Source: Pyrus communis | Lineage: Eukaryota; Streptophyta; Magnoliopsida; Rosales; Rosaceae | DNA length: 64,000 bases | Direction of reading: 5' to 3' | Assembly (NCBI RefSeq): GCF_963583255.1 | Contig: NC_084803.1 | Span: 4,956,121 to 5,020,120, forward strand | Shown here: positions 10,840 to 22,938 of the stretch, piece after piece | Layout: each line of letters opens with the position of its first letter | Numbering within the stretch: the first letter of the stretch is position 1 | Notes under the pieces: model-generated | Seen by the model: only the letters and a program-made list of their open reading frames with translations | The model's database searches: none | Told to the model about the DNA's origin: nothing | Translations under genes and position numbers: made by a program

Positions 10840-12480
10840 GTTCGAATGTAGGATTGTAACTTAAACTTTAACAATAATATAACAAGATAATACACGTATT
10901 ATTTCAATTCAATTTGTTAAAAGGGGTGCTAAAAAGAATTACCGTAACTTGAAAAACAAAACTAACAAAGTTGAAAAACAAAAATAACAATCATGTCATA
11001 AGCACTTGAAGTTATATATCCTTAATAACTCGTTTTGTTTTTAAATTTGTCTTATCCTCCCGTTAAATAAAAGCAATAGATAGGAGGGCAGGGGTGACAA
11101 CTGACAAATGGCAATATCGGTACTTTAAAGTAAATACAAAGGTATCCAATCCAGGCCCCCAACTTCAACAACTTAATGGTTGTCCTGTCATCTTCCTTCA
11201 TGCAATGCAATGTCGCTTTTACCCCTTATGAAATTGTGTGGTTGCACCTATATATCCACATTTTCTCATTATTTTCTCCTCCTCCATAAAATGCAATTGA
11301 TTTATAACTTATCAATAGGCTTTAGGTTAGACATCAGCACATCATGGTTTTTGGATTAAATGTTAACATCTTGATTTGTGACCAACTGAAGATGGGGCCT
11401 TGAGTAAACTTTATCAATGTCCTCTAGATCCAAGAGTGTGTTACATATGTCACATATTAGTCCATGATTTTGGTAATGTAATACTCAAGAGTTCGTTTGG
11501 TGTTTGGAATTTATCCCTAGGACTGTATGTCCTAACACAAGGTTAGAATTCTAGCACTTTCGAAGTGATTTTTTGCTGATGGCTCAAGCCCTACCAAAAA
11601 GAATTGAATGAGATTAGATAAATTTATGTAACTGAAGGTATGTAAGATAATGAGGAGATGAATTTTCGTTTCAAGGAGTTCGGAGGAAAAAGTTTCCTTC
11701 ATCAGTAATCTATTGTCTACCTTTGAGTTGGACAAAATTTCTTAATCTTATCGACTATTGTTGAACATACTCTGAACACAGTGAATTATTCAATCATATC
11801 TAATCCAATCTAGGCACTAAACCCAAAAAAAAAAAAATCCTTAATAACAATTGTGTAGATGGGGAAAATATTTAATAGTATTATATTGTTTAACACACAT
11901 CATCATATGAATTCCGATTGAGAAAAAAAGTACAGATTCATGATGATTTTTCACAAGAATCCAACAACCACCCATCACCAAATCCACATACACAAACAAA
12001 ACCCCAACACCAAATCCACATATTCTTGCTGTGGAGTGTTTTTCAATAGCAGGTTAATCAAGCTTACATTAGGGGTTTCGTGGTTGACATTCTTTTCGGC
12101 AAACTATTTCTCAACGTGCATTATTACCCTTTTATCCTTAAAGTACCACCCGAAACAACGTCGTCTTACAAGATAATACACAACATAGCATTCCTGTCGT
12201 AGAACTTCCATACAATATATAGTGTGGTCTAGCATTAAGCCTTTCAACATGTGTTACACGGGGATTGGAGAGCGACATGGTGTATAAATAGTTGAATACT
12301 CTTAACCCGTCTACGATACCAGGAACATTGATACACTCTCTAGAGAACAATGACATCAAATTTACCGAATAATTTCCACTAGAGTGCACAGTTGGCAATT
12401 CACTCACCTCCAGCAAAGAAAAATTTGGGTTGTTCCATTCTGCCATGTTCTCTTCCAAGCTCTGCTTCCCTTTGCATATC
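10840..12480. other. AT-rich spacer and probable TIC22 3' flank, no gene recognised
   Basis: This region lies between the GUX 5' flank and the TIC22 3' end. The minus-strand open frame at 12138-12482 has no family motif and lies just past the TIC22 stop, so it is more likely 3' UTR or flank. No repeat boundaries are obvious. Confidence 0.45.
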
Positions 12481-12623
12481 ATCGACCAGCTCCGGGGGAA
12501 AACAAAGAATGAGCGAGCATGATGGCGGACCTGCCTTATTTATGAGAACCTTTTGAAACATGCAAGGGGCTCACTGCTAATTGAAATCCTCGCACGGTTA
12601 GTTGAAGATGGGCTCTGTACGTT

Positions 12624-15427
12624 TCAGGCTTTAACCACATCTTGAATGTGTTGGGAGTAGCTTTTTCCCGGTGGAATGAAAATCAGGTCTTCCCAGCCTG
12701 AATTCTTTTCGCTTGACTGCATTAACATTGAACTTCTTTCAACAAAAATACTAGAGAGTAGGAGCAAAAGAACAAATAAAATAAAAAAATTGCAGTAACC
12801 AGACCAAATACCTCCATTTTTCTCAAAACGTCTTCCAAACTGCCAACCTGTTAAAACATTTTATTGAAATGATGAGAATGCAATAAAGCAACGGGAAGCC
12901 TTAGCAACAGATATGATAACACATTTTCTTCCTATTTTCCGACTGTAATGAAATTTTTTGCACATCAATTATCTAGAAATGTTTTCCATTTTAAAGAGTA
13001 AAAAGCATTGACAACAGCTTATACAACACCATAATATGTTGAGAAACCCCAGGTCCTCTAGATGCTCTTGAGACCTTTGACAATTCTTTTTCTATATCTT
13101 CCTGCACCATGGAAAATAAATTTAATTATGTCTAAACCAATCTCATAAAAGCAAGTTACTTGACAAAACAATACATAAATATGAGCTCGAGGCTTCAATT
13201 CTAAGTACCCTGGTGAAATATATTGGGCAGTAACGCTTGTTTTTCTTCTTCATAACCAGAAGGTCCGACTGTAAACACAAATTTACTCATAAGATAATCG
13301 CCATATTCACACAAGCAATTCCAGAAGGTCCGACTCTAAACAAAAATTTAGTCGTAAGATAATCGCCATATTCACCCAAGCAATTCCACTGCCTAAGGAT
13401 CACTCCCAGATAATGCCCACCAATTCACTAGATCTGAGAACACCAATATGACAACTCTACTGCCTGGGCACTTATAGAAGCCCATAAGGTCAGGCAATTC
13501 CCAAAACATAAACTTGTTTTTTTTTTTTTTTTTTCAATATACAATGAAAATGCACTACTCATGTGTGAATTACTAATGTCATCCATATCATGCACTACAA
13601 AGTTGGAGGTGTTCATCCCCTGGATCGTCCTACCTAGCATGTTTCAAATACTCCTGCAATCTATTAATTACAATCAACAAGTAGACTAGCCTACCTGAAA
13701 AACAGGAACTCCATCAAATGCACTCCTGTCAGAGGATTTGAGCTACAAAACAGAAAATGATTGTGAGCCAATCTTAATTGTTTCAGAAAAGAAATTACAG
13801 ATTCATGTAATGCATACCCAGTTTGAATTGTCTTAAAAGATACAGTCAACATGTAAGGACAGGCAGTAGACTTTCTGTACGAACACAGTTTAACGTGTTG
13901 CATCTAATATATCCATTTCATCGAAGCTCCTTGTTCTCACTATGCACTAGATGTCTTAAAAATTGATATTCGAGAGTGTCGATATGAAGGCCCATATGAC
14001 AGTCATTCCAAGAGTTTCTTCCAAGACAATTACTAATGAAGACAGAAGTCCAGTATAATGCATGTCATACAGGGTTCATTGGGCGAAGCAAGTGTCCAAG
14101 GGCCACTAGGGGCATAAGGAATGAAAGTGCTTGTGGATTATGTATCAAAACATAGACATACCATAGTGAAGCCGTAAGACCATAAAAAAATATAAAAAAT
14201 ATAAAAAAAAAAAAAAAAAAAAGAGGGTCAATTGTAACTGAAATATAAAGCAAATACATAATGAAAAACAGAAACCTCGAGTGCATTCCTTATTTGAACC
14301 GGGTCAGGCAGAAACCGGAATGCAATTCCTTCAACCTTCAGCATGTACACCTATAAGATACAGAGTAATGCTAAATCGTATGGATCTACCACTGTACATA
14401 ATATCTAAGTTTAGGGCAACAAGTAATGTGGAAATTAGTAGCATAACACTAACACTAGTTCTCGTTACACTTTAAAAGGGGGGCATGTCATACGACCCCC
14501 ATAACTTTGATAATCTGAGACCATATGCTGCCCACTAGATGGAACCTTTCCTCAAATTCTCGCCACTCACAGATATGTTTTATCCTTACTTGTTCAACTA
14601 TTGAAATTACTTGACACCAAATTCTAGCCTACAAATGATTAATTCGCAAGTTCACAGGCAATGTAATAATATGGAATTCTGGTTACTGTGTGCTAATTGC
14701 TTTCCATTTTATACCAAGTCACCTGGTCAAGAGTAATCGGGACAACTTTAGCCGCACTTCGTAATTCTCTCCTCGATCGAACCTGAATCACCCAAATACA
14801 AAACCAGCTGAAAATTCAAGCAAAAAATAACATCCACATTTCAAATCACTGACTTCTCAACAATCCCAATTTATCTAAATGCATCTCTTTCAGCCAAAAA
14901 ATCAAGCAAAACATTAAATTTCCACTCAATGAACCTAAATGCAACTAATTCCTCCATCCAATTAACCTCTAAATGCAACTAATTACTCATCCTACTAATC
15001 TTTCCCTCCAAAAAAAATTAAAAATGCTAACTTGAGCGAGGAATGCTTCGGCGTCTTCCTGCCGAAAGCAAAGCAATCCAATGGACTTGCTCTCATTGGG
15101 ATCAGAGATGAGCACGAACTCATTGTTCGAATTGCTAACCGTATACACCGCCGTGCCGGCCAGGCTCTTCGCCACGTGGTCCGAGCTGAGGGTAGCGGCC
15201 AGGGCGTGATTGCTCTGAGCCAGCCACGCGAAGGGCGGAGCAACCGGAGCCGAACACATGCGCCTGCTCGCCAGCGGCGCGCAGTTTCCAGCTAGGATTC
15301 CCGCGAGCCGCTTGGTGTCTTCGAAACGGGTGGAGAGCTCGGCGCCGAGGCGGAGGCAGTGCTGGTGTATGAAGGTGGAGAGCGAGAGCAGAGGGTTTGA
15401 GCGCGGGTAGGTCTTCGCGGACTCCAT
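12624..15427 (-). CDS. TIC22: Tic22-family chloroplast protein import component
   Basis: Eight exons can be joined with GT/AG sites and consistent phases: 15427-15032, 14782-14723, 14350-14276, 13742-13695, 13268-13209, 13101-13030, 12847-12812 and 12716-12624, giving about 279 residues. All internal exons are multiples of three. The N-terminus is a Ser/Ala/Arg-rich plastid transit peptide (about 60-80 residues). The Tic22 core follows: VYTVSNSNNEFVLISDP, SIGLLCFRQEDAEAFLAQ, KVVPITLDQVYMLKVEGI, FDGVPVFQ, KKNKRYCPIYFT and the C-terminal GWEDLIFIPPGKSYSQH. Tic22 is a soluble intermembrane-space protein that helps preproteins cross between the outer and inner chloroplast envelopes. The length and gene structure look intact. 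A 65-bp tandem duplication covers the exon 5 acceptor. Confidence 0.93.
13256..13385. repeat. 65-bp tandem duplication across a TIC22 splice acceptor
   Basis: Copies at 13256-13320 and 13321-13385 differ at a few positions. The copy nearest the exon keeps the CAG acceptor used for exon 5. The outer copy has GAG at the same place, which is a poor acceptor. Each copy repeats the first 13 nt of the exon. Confidence 0.85.
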
Positions 15428-15639
15428 CGTCTCTGTGCGTGAGCCGAGTAAAGCTGAATGGTTTTTTTGATAAAGTTAAATAATTAAATAAAACTTATTG
15501 GGCTAAATATTGCAACCCACTTTAACTTATAATTAATGGCCCAATACAATCCAGCCTATGCAGTTCGGTGGCCCACTCCGTAATGCCACAGTTTTTTGAA
15601 GCGTGGCCGTTGCCTCTTAAACACCTTCTAAAGGTGCTT

Positions 15640-15860
15640 ATTGATTGTTAGGTCATCTCCAACCGAAAGAGGGTCAGAGGGTTCCCTTTAGTCCTATAGT
15701 TCTCCAAGAAATTATATTTTAATAAACAGTGTCAAGCCATATTTCATACCATCTTCAACCGAGGGGGCCAAAGGGCTATAAGTCAAACATAGCCCTGTAA
15801 CAAAAAATCATCTCCAACCGAGGGAGCCAAAGGGTCATAGGCCAAACATAATTTATTATT
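15640..15860. repeat. short repeat element, TCTCCAACCGAGGG words
   Basis: The word ATCTCCAACCGA followed by GGG(G/A)GCCAAAGGG occurs three times in diverged form (about 15655, 15760 and 15810). This resembles MITE-like repeats whose ends read as (C)TCCAAC. Boundaries are not resolved. The remainder of 15430-16300 shows repeated ACACGTG(T)-GCTAAA-GAGTAA words but no gene. Confidence 0.4.
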
Positions 15861-16308
15861 TTAATTGAATTAATATGGTTACTTAAATAATTTTTCAATA
15901 TGTAATCTCAGTAACTTTTCAAATAGGTTTTCGAGTTACACGTGTCGCTAAAATGAGTAACTCTCCAGATTTCTTGTTGACTCAATAATTTTTCGGAACG
16001 GATTTTGACTGGCACATGTCGCTAAAGTGAGTAATTCTCCAAATTTCTTGTTGATATGTAATCTCAATAAATTTTCGGAACAGATTTCAAATGACACGTG
16101 TTGTTAAAGTGAGTAACTCTCTAGATTTATTGTCAATATGTAATCTCCCTCAATAATAGTTTTATGTTGTTAAATGTTTTTTTTAATGTTATTTAAGTTT
16201 CATGTTGTTTAAGTTTGAATAACTCCACCAATCTAGTGTGGAGATTGTGTTGTTTAATGTAGCTTCACGTAGCTTAATGGTGTAGGCCCGATGCAGGAGG
16301 AGTTGCCT

Positions 16309-16700
16309 TCCACTGCATCTAGAGGGTAGCAAGGTCCGTTCTTGACAACATGGCTATAAAGAGCTTCTGCATGAAGTTTCAAATGACAACAAATTGCACC
16401 GTCTCAAATCTGAGGAAAATGATGAATCAAGTATGATGGAAATTTAGCCGATAGAGGATAAGAGAATCAGGAGAATCCACAAGGTACTAGGTTCTGATGA
16501 CGTTGTACTTGTTGGATTTCTTCTCAAGGAATCTGATATTACGTTAGATGATGCTTATGCTTTATACTATTCTGTTGCATACCGTGATCGTTCTCGGTCT
16601 AGGCAAGGCCATGAATTGTGAAAGTTGTATCCTAAGGTTGTTAAAGAGGCTCTCCACTATGTTGCTGCTTGCTGTTGCATACTGCATCATTCTTAAAGCC
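16309..16700 (+). pseudogene. NPR1-like (NPR3/4-type) ankyrin-region pseudogene fragment
   Basis: In one frame the stretch near 16460-16590 reads DKRIRRIHKVLGSDDVVLV, then LLKESDITLDDAYAL and SVAYRD. This closely matches the segment linking the BTB and ankyrin domains of NPR salicylic-acid receptors. Upstream, 16313 onward reads CI-stop-RVARSVLDNMA, matching the preceding NPR segment but with an in-frame TAG. A further match (PKVVKEALHYVAA) appears near 16630-16670 after a TGA and a frame change. Several stops and the short length make this a decayed fragment. Whether it is a retrocopy or a DNA duplication cannot be told by eye. Confidence 0.7.
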
Positions 16701-16789
16701 ATCAAGACAATTACACTTGGTGAGTTTTTGAACTCAACTCATTCACATCCAGATCATGAATGTTTGGAATCTATACCATAGAGGCCAAC

Positions 16790-17615
16790 GATAGACAATA
16801 ACTCCCTCCCTCCCCACCCCCCCCCCCCCCAGCGGGGAACACAGCTTATAACTTTCATCATACTGTGCTCTCCAAACAGCAACTCTTCTCAAAGGTAATT
16901 ACCACTTGATTAGATTATTATTAATATTTCTTTGATAAAATTACTGAATAAATCCCCTATTAGGATGATAGGATTGTACATTATTCCGTGCCATATCCAC
17001 ACACTCTTTATCCATTTGGCATCTAAAGGGGTAATGGTTGTCTACTTGTCTGCATAATATCCATAATGTTAAACACATCTCACATTTGAATCTTTGACTC
17101 ATTGAAAAAAAAATGCATATGGTGAGAAAATTATCGATGCCATGGTGTGCTGTCGAATGTAGATCAAGGAATCAATTTTTTATGCTAAATAATTTATGAG
17201 TAAAACTTGTCCTCACAAACCAACTTGTAAGTGAAGGATACCTAAAAGTTCATGCAGACCAGTCCTATAGTTTTATTCGATGTGAGATATTTTGAGGCAA
17301 TGCTATATATGTTTCCCTTTATTCTTATAAGGACACCCCTCTTGTTTGTATGTTTTGAGAATTTCAACTAGGAGTACACATAGTGCTCCTATTGAGACCT
17401 CAAAACTATTTCCTTTTAGTCCAAAGAAATACATTGACCTAGGGGTTTAACGTCCTTAGTTTTAGTAAGTAGTGAATTGCCTTAGCTGGTAGAGCTTAGG
17501 ACCGTTTCTGAGATTTTGAGAGCCCTGTGCAAAATTTGTAAAAGGGGCCCTTCTTAAGATAGTTTTAAGTTTTGAAAAAGTATGACAATGTATTGATACT
17601 AGAAAATAAAGTCAC
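16790..17615. other. spacer, no gene; includes a poly-C run
   Basis: A run of C with few interruptions lies at about 16816-16830. Otherwise this is AT-rich sequence with no recognised motif. From about 17480 on, words such as GAGATTTTGAGAGCCC and GGGGCCC suggest a decayed transposon end, similar in style to 36.1-37.6 kb. Confidence 0.4.
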
Positions 17616-17619
17616 TTAG

Positions 17620-17785
17620 TATTACAGTCTAGTGGTATTCCTCTTCACTTGTATGTGAGAGGTCTTATGTTCAATTCTCGCTAAAGACGAATTTGAACAA
17701 TATTATTGTTAGCCCATTGTGAAGTTTAACCCACTCTCCCACCCTCTTAGCGTAGATAATATCGTTTGTTCAAAAAAAAAAAAAA
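17620..17785 (+). mobile_element. tRNA-derived SINE, copy 1
   Basis: The left end has an A-box-like segment (TCTAGTGGTATTC). A B-box-like segment follows about 35 bp downstream (TTCAATTCTC, consensus GGTTCGANTC). The 3' end is TAGATAATATCGTTTGTTC followed by a poly-A tail. It aligns over its full length with the copy at 24467-24643. This pattern is typical of plant Pol III SINEs. No clear target duplication was found. Confidence 0.75.
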
Positions 17786-18008
17786 TTCAAAACAAACTTT
17801 AGCACTTACTGATTGTATGTTTACAAATATCCTTAATGATAAGTAAAAATAGCTACAAACATAACCTTCACTAAATAATCAAAAGCAGTGTTATTTCTTA
17901 AACAGCCAAACATGAAAAATAAAAAAAATAAAAAAAAAATAAAACCTCTAACTTTATAGTTCACTTGAATATATATAACGTTGTTATATTATAAAATTAA
18001 GAAACTGT

Positions 18009-18140
18009 CGCTTTTCAGGGTGTTATTATTGACACTCAAAAAATCTCATTGTACTTCAAGTTTTTATATTTAGAAAGGAAAAAAAAAATACTCTTATAAG
18101 GAGTGCACAATGCGGTTTAAAGTGCTAACAAAAGCAATTT
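18009..18140. repeat. MITE-like element, AAAAATCTCATT family (diverged)
   Basis: TTATTATTGACACTC and AAAAATCTCATTGTAC at the left, with GTGCACAATG and AGTGCTAACA at the right, match the family at 44345-44452 and 53458-53568. It is short, AT-rich and non-coding. Confidence 0.45.
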
Positions 18141-18144
18141 TTTA

Positions 18145-19196
18145 AATATAGAACATTATTACATGATGCTAGATGGCAAAAATTTAGGGGATCCTTCAAA
18201 TTTGAGGCCACGTGCGACTACACCTTTTGCTCCTCCTCAATGCCCCCTCTAATAGAGCTCTATTATTTAACGCACTGTTTCTTGGGTTCAGACTCTCCCC
18301 CTCATTATAATATGTTTGAGAGTAGTAATACATTGCTTGTACTAATGGTAAAAAAATTCTTTAACCTACCAAAAAATAATACAAGCTTATTGTAAAACCT
18401 CTATATACGTGTTGAGAGTCCTTCCATCCAAATGGTCTAAGAGTTTCTCGATTTGAATACAAAAGTAAGGATGAAACTTGCATTATTTTTGATAAAGACG
18501 AAAGTCATCATTTTCTTATAAAGATGAAATGCGACATTGTTTTATCGTACAAAAGTAATATTCAAGATAAAGATTTTTTCTCCAGAGAATGAGAAAAGTA
18601 TGGTCCATAAATTAATGCATGCAACTTTGGGGATACGAATAAAAACGTTCCTTTAAAGCATATCAAGAGGCTTCACCCTAAAGTTGATAATTATTCCCTT
18701 CAATCACTCTTTGCGAATAATTCCATATTGCCAAGCATATTTCTACTGTAGTAAACTTTTATCACTTGTAGTAATAAACATGAGTATCTTTGAGGTAGGA
18801 AAGTTAGGTTTGCTATAACACATAGGAAAAATGCATCTTGAATAGAGTTAACAATATACAATCAGTTGCTAATTCTTCAAATTAACAAGTTGGATCCCGC
18901 ACAAGTTTTATTTAAAAGTATTGTTGGGTAAAGAGTTTGAAAATAAAATTTGGACTCCATATGACAAGATAAAGTCAATATATTAATATTTTAAAATGTG
19001 AGATAAAATGTAAAGAGTGTTGAAAAATGGGTTTGAGTGACAAATTTTTAAAGTAGCATATAAATGCCAAATGAGTTAATAAATGACATTTTTAAAGATA
19101 AGAGTAATCTTAATCAGTAACATCTTTCACTAGTTGTTTAACTGAAGAACTTTATTAGACAATATATACCATCTTATCAACTTGTATTTGCAGAGG
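18145..19196. other. AT-rich spacer, no gene recognised
   Basis: No coding or repeat boundary is supported here. Confidence 0.4.
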
Positions 19197-19201
19197 GGCA
19201 A

Positions 19202-19857
19202 TGTCACATCCTGGTCCAAACTCCCACCACATCCCAGACTCGACTCCACCATAGCATGATATTGTCTGCTTTGGGTCCCTATCACACCCTCACGGTTTTG
19301 TTTATGGGAACTCACACGAGAACTTCCCAGTGGGTCACCCATCCTGAGATTGCTCTCGTGCAAACTCACTTAACTTCGAAGTTCCTACGGAATCCGAAGC
19401 CAATGAGCTCCCAAAAGGCAGTGCTAGGTAGAGATGGGAATATACATATAAGGCTTACAAGATCCACTCCTCTGGGCAATGTGGAATGTTACAATCCATC
19501 CCCTTAGGGGCCCGACGTCCTCATCGGCACACTTCCGGCTAGGTATTGGCTTTGATACCAAATTGTCACATCCTGGCCCAGGCCCCCACCACATCTTGGG
19601 CTCGATTCCACCGTAGCACGATATTGTCCGCTTTGGGCCCCTACCACACCCTCACGGTTTTGTTTCTGGGAACTCACACGAGAACTTCCCAGTGGGTCAT
19701 CCATCATAGGATTGCTCTTGTGCGAACTCGCTTAACTTCGGAGTTCCTACAGAACTCGAAACCAGTGAGCTCTCAAAAGGCCTCATGCTAGGTAGAGATG
19801 ATAATATACATATAAAGCTTATAGGATCCATTTCCTTAAACAATATGAGATGTTACA
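19202..19857 (-). mobile_element. complete Cassandra TRIM retroelement with 5S rRNA-bearing LTRs
   Basis: Two similar LTRs in the same (minus) orientation lie at 19202-19493 and 19564-19857. They are bounded by TGT(C/T)ACA-type ends and separated by only 70 bp. The internal part, read on the minus strand, holds a primer-binding site (TTGGTATCAAAGCC, initiator tRNA-Met type) next to the 5' LTR and a short purine tract before the 3' LTR. A perfect 5-bp duplication GGCAA flanks it (19197-19201 and 19858-19862). Each LTR contains a 5S rRNA-like block (19320-19402 and 19681-19763) with box C-like GGGTGACCCACTGGGAAG (copy 1, minus strand). There is no coding capacity, so movement needs proteins from other elements. 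Confidence 0.92.
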
Positions 19858-19986
19858 GGCAACTATTGCCGTGGTTGATGATAAGTGCTTTATCAAGTGT
19901 AGCGGATTCCATTCAGCAAATTATTTTAGGAGTTGTCAATATCACTCTAAAAGCGTCATCATGTGCTTTCCACAATGAAAAAGATA

Positions 19987-20957
19987 GGGTATATTATCAA
20001 TTTCTCCCCTAAACTTGTGACCATTGGCCAATTTCCCCCTGAACTTTAATTTTGGCCAATTTCCCCCCTCAACTCTCATAATTAGTCAATTCCCCCCCTG
20101 AACTTTAATTTGGCCAATTTCCCCCCTCAACTCTCAAAATTAGTCAATTTGCACCCTACTGTTAATTTTTTTTTTTTTTATTTTAATTTTCCATCTATTC
20201 TTTTCTTAATTTTCAATCTCTCTAATAGCTTCCAACAAAGTACTAAAATTAACATAAACTCACCTGCATAATATAGGGTAAAATGTACAAAAACATAATA
20301 CAATTAGTATGTGACATGGGTTGATTATAAGAAAAAGTTATGAATCGGGTTTAAAGCATGTAGAAGAAGAAATAATAACAAAAAGAAATAATAATCCTAA
20401 ACTCATGGATCAAACCTATTTCAATAAAATGGGTTATTCTTAATAAGGAGTCGAAAATTATGAATAGACTAGCCGTTTTTTACTAAAGCTTGATTCTCCG
20501 CAATTTACTTGAACTTAGCTTTCACTTTTATAAAGAAAATTGTATTCACATACAAAAATTTACACATCAATCCTTTTTGTTATCAATTTTGTATAGTCAA
20601 AAATCAAATAAAATTACTCCATACTGATTTATTATGACTAATAATACTATCTATGATAAATTGTAAAATTCTAAATTTTAATCTATTTCTAATAGGATAA
20701 AGATATAGGAACATGATTAACATACATCTTATTTAGTTTCTTACACACACTTGTTTAATTATGATCAAATTAAAAATTTAACAGTAGGGTGCAAATTGAC
20801 TAAGTATAAGAGTTGAGGGGGGAAATTGGCTAAATTAAAGTTGAGGGGGGAAATTGACTAATCATGAGAGTTCAGGGGGGAAATTGGCCAAAATTAAAGT
20901 TGAGGGGGGAAATTGGCTAATGGTCACAAGTTCAGGGGGGAAATTGATAATATACCC
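19987..20957. mobile_element. non-autonomous Mutator-like element with long repeat-filled ends
   Basis: The ends are inverted (GGGTATATTATCAATTTC at the left; GAAATTGATAATATACCC at the right) and continue as arms of about 170-180 bp. A perfect 9-bp target duplication AAAAAGATA lies at 19978-19986 and 20958-20966, which is characteristic of MULEs. Each arm is made of several tandem copies of a roughly 25-35-bp unit containing GGCCAATTTCCCCC and CTGAACTTTAATT. The centre (about 20170-20780) is AT-rich and has no transposase. It sits 121 bp right of the Cassandra element. Confidence 0.88.
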
Positions 20958-20966
20958 AAAAAGATA

Positions 20967-21310
20967 AGACAAAACATAGAGGAATAATTATATCTACAAA
21001 ATCGGATTACCTTAAAGTTAAGTTCGTCTTCCTTCTTTTTCGACAATCTGAAGCCAACCTATGTACGAATCTGTAAGACTGTAACCAAGAAATTGAATCA
21101 AACAATGAAGGAAGTGATTAGTAAAGAAATACTGATGAAAAAGAGTGTTAAAATTAAAATACAGAATCCTATACGAAAAAGGGCGTTAAAGCCATCCCAC
21201 ATAGGAACCAAGAGATCCAATAAAACCATTGATCTTGTTGTTCCTCATCGTCTGGCGTCGACCTCGAGTCCCACCACCACCATCGACTAGTTCGGTTAAC
21301 TTGTTTAAAA
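20967..21310. other. spacer, no gene recognised
   Basis: A short open frame at 21093-21290 is Lys/Thr/Ser-rich without motifs and is not supported as a gene. Confidence 0.4.
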
Positions 21311-22400
21311 GCTGAATGTCAATAAAGGCCCCCCCATCTAGAATTTGCCCTTACAAAACTATAAAACTACGAAACTACGTAGAAGTTGAATGTCAATAAA
21401 TACAGCATGTAGAGGAAATACCTGAAACCTATGATGTCCTTTTCTTTTACCTGATGTGAGATATTTTGTAACTGTACCATCCTTAAGCTTTATACTTACA
21501 AAGACAACACATGTGCATTAGTTTTACTCTTGTTTATCCAAGTCAAATTAGTTTGATTTTATCTTCTAAATTATATGGGTTAGATCAGGGGACGCACATT
21601 TTTTTGTGCGGAGAACTTTGACGGAATAAGGGAATTTTATTGATATGGAAAAGGAAAAAAATTACACCTAGTTGCAGAGTTGGGAGAGGAGGAGGGAAAT
21701 AAACCTTACGGTTTTTATTCTGCAACTTTTTATCAAGGATATGACTCTATATTTCAATTGATAATTCATAAATCATCTTTGCAAGATTTTAAACAAATCC
21801 AAAATCATTCAGACATCCATTTGGAATGAAAAAAATAAACAAATATATATAGTTCTCCAAAGAAACAATAAAATGATCACCATTTAATTCGACGGTCATG
21901 TATGATTTCGAATTTAAGTACTATATTTTGGGTAAAGATGATATTTCAAAGAAGATCCAAAATATAAATAATTGGATCATTAAAATATAACATAAAGTGA
22001 ACCCTAAAAAATTGGGTAAAAAAATGTCTCCCGATCCATACCTATTTTCCAAGAGGTTTCACGAATCTAATTATCAACCAAACAAAAAGAAAAATCGTAA
22101 GGCCTCATAAAGATAAACCCAAAAGTTGAACAAACTATTCCCTTCCATCACTGTCCATAACAAGCATTGGCAGATGAAGAATTTTACTGTTACAAGCTTT
22201 ACCGCTGCAAAAGTTTCATGCTTTATGTGCACGCAAAAATCTAGTCCACGTATATACAAATACAAGAAAATTAAAACTAATCCGCTAGAAATTGAACTAC
22301 AACATGCAGCATCTAGAAGTTAGTTGGAACAAGATAAAAATGACTCAACAAAAGAAGATAGGGAACCTTTTAATTTCTTCCTGGGAATCAATTATTATTT

Positions 22401-22402
<2 letters not shown>

Positions 22403-22428
<26 letters not shown>
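22403..22428. repeat. (GA)n microsatellite
   Basis: A short GA tract in unit 1. It is reduced to GAGGGAGAG in unit 2 near 38236. Confidence 0.9.
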
Positions 22429-22431
<3 letters not shown>

Positions 22432-22815
22432 TTGGCTGGTAGCATGGTATAATATAAAAAACTATAAAACTTTGTACGTTGCCAACATTACTAAATGAGT
22501 GCTGTTATTCAGTTCACATACTCATCCATTCTCTTATATATGTGAATCGCATTCTATATAAGTGAGATTCATGAGAGAGGTAGGTAGTCAAAAACTGTAG
22601 CCAAACAACATTATTCTTTCTTAATGTCCCAAATGTATATCAACTTAGAATCAACCAAATGCTGACCAAAATACTTTAGATTGGTAGTTATATAAAATGA
22701 AAAAATTGACTACTTACATATTTCTACACGTGGACCCTTGAGGTCCAAGAATTAAAATAATTCCTATTGTACAGAGTGTGCCCATGCATGAGGGGATCGG
22801 GCTCTTGACCGGGCA

Positions 22816-22870
22816 TAGCCCTATATATATGTGTATATCTGCCCTTTAATTTCATAGTGCAAGCAAGTGA
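22816..22870 (+). promoter_or_regulatory. core promoter and leader of EF-hand gene copy 1
   Basis: A TATA-box-like CCTATATATATG lies at about 22820-22831. It is followed by CTGCCCTT(T)AATTTCATA and GTGCAAGC, a block kept in copies 2 and 3, which places the transcription start near 22855. Inference from position and conservation only. Confidence 0.55.
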
Positions 22871-22938
22871 CCTCAGCCTTAATTTCTTGTAGTATTTGCA
22901 AATTAAGATCACGCTAGCAGATCAACTTAAAGAGTATA

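Noticed and set aside
12138..12482. Separate minus-strand gene downstream of TIC22
   Set aside because: There is no family motif and it lies in the likely TIC22 3' UTR/flank. It could be real but is unsupported.
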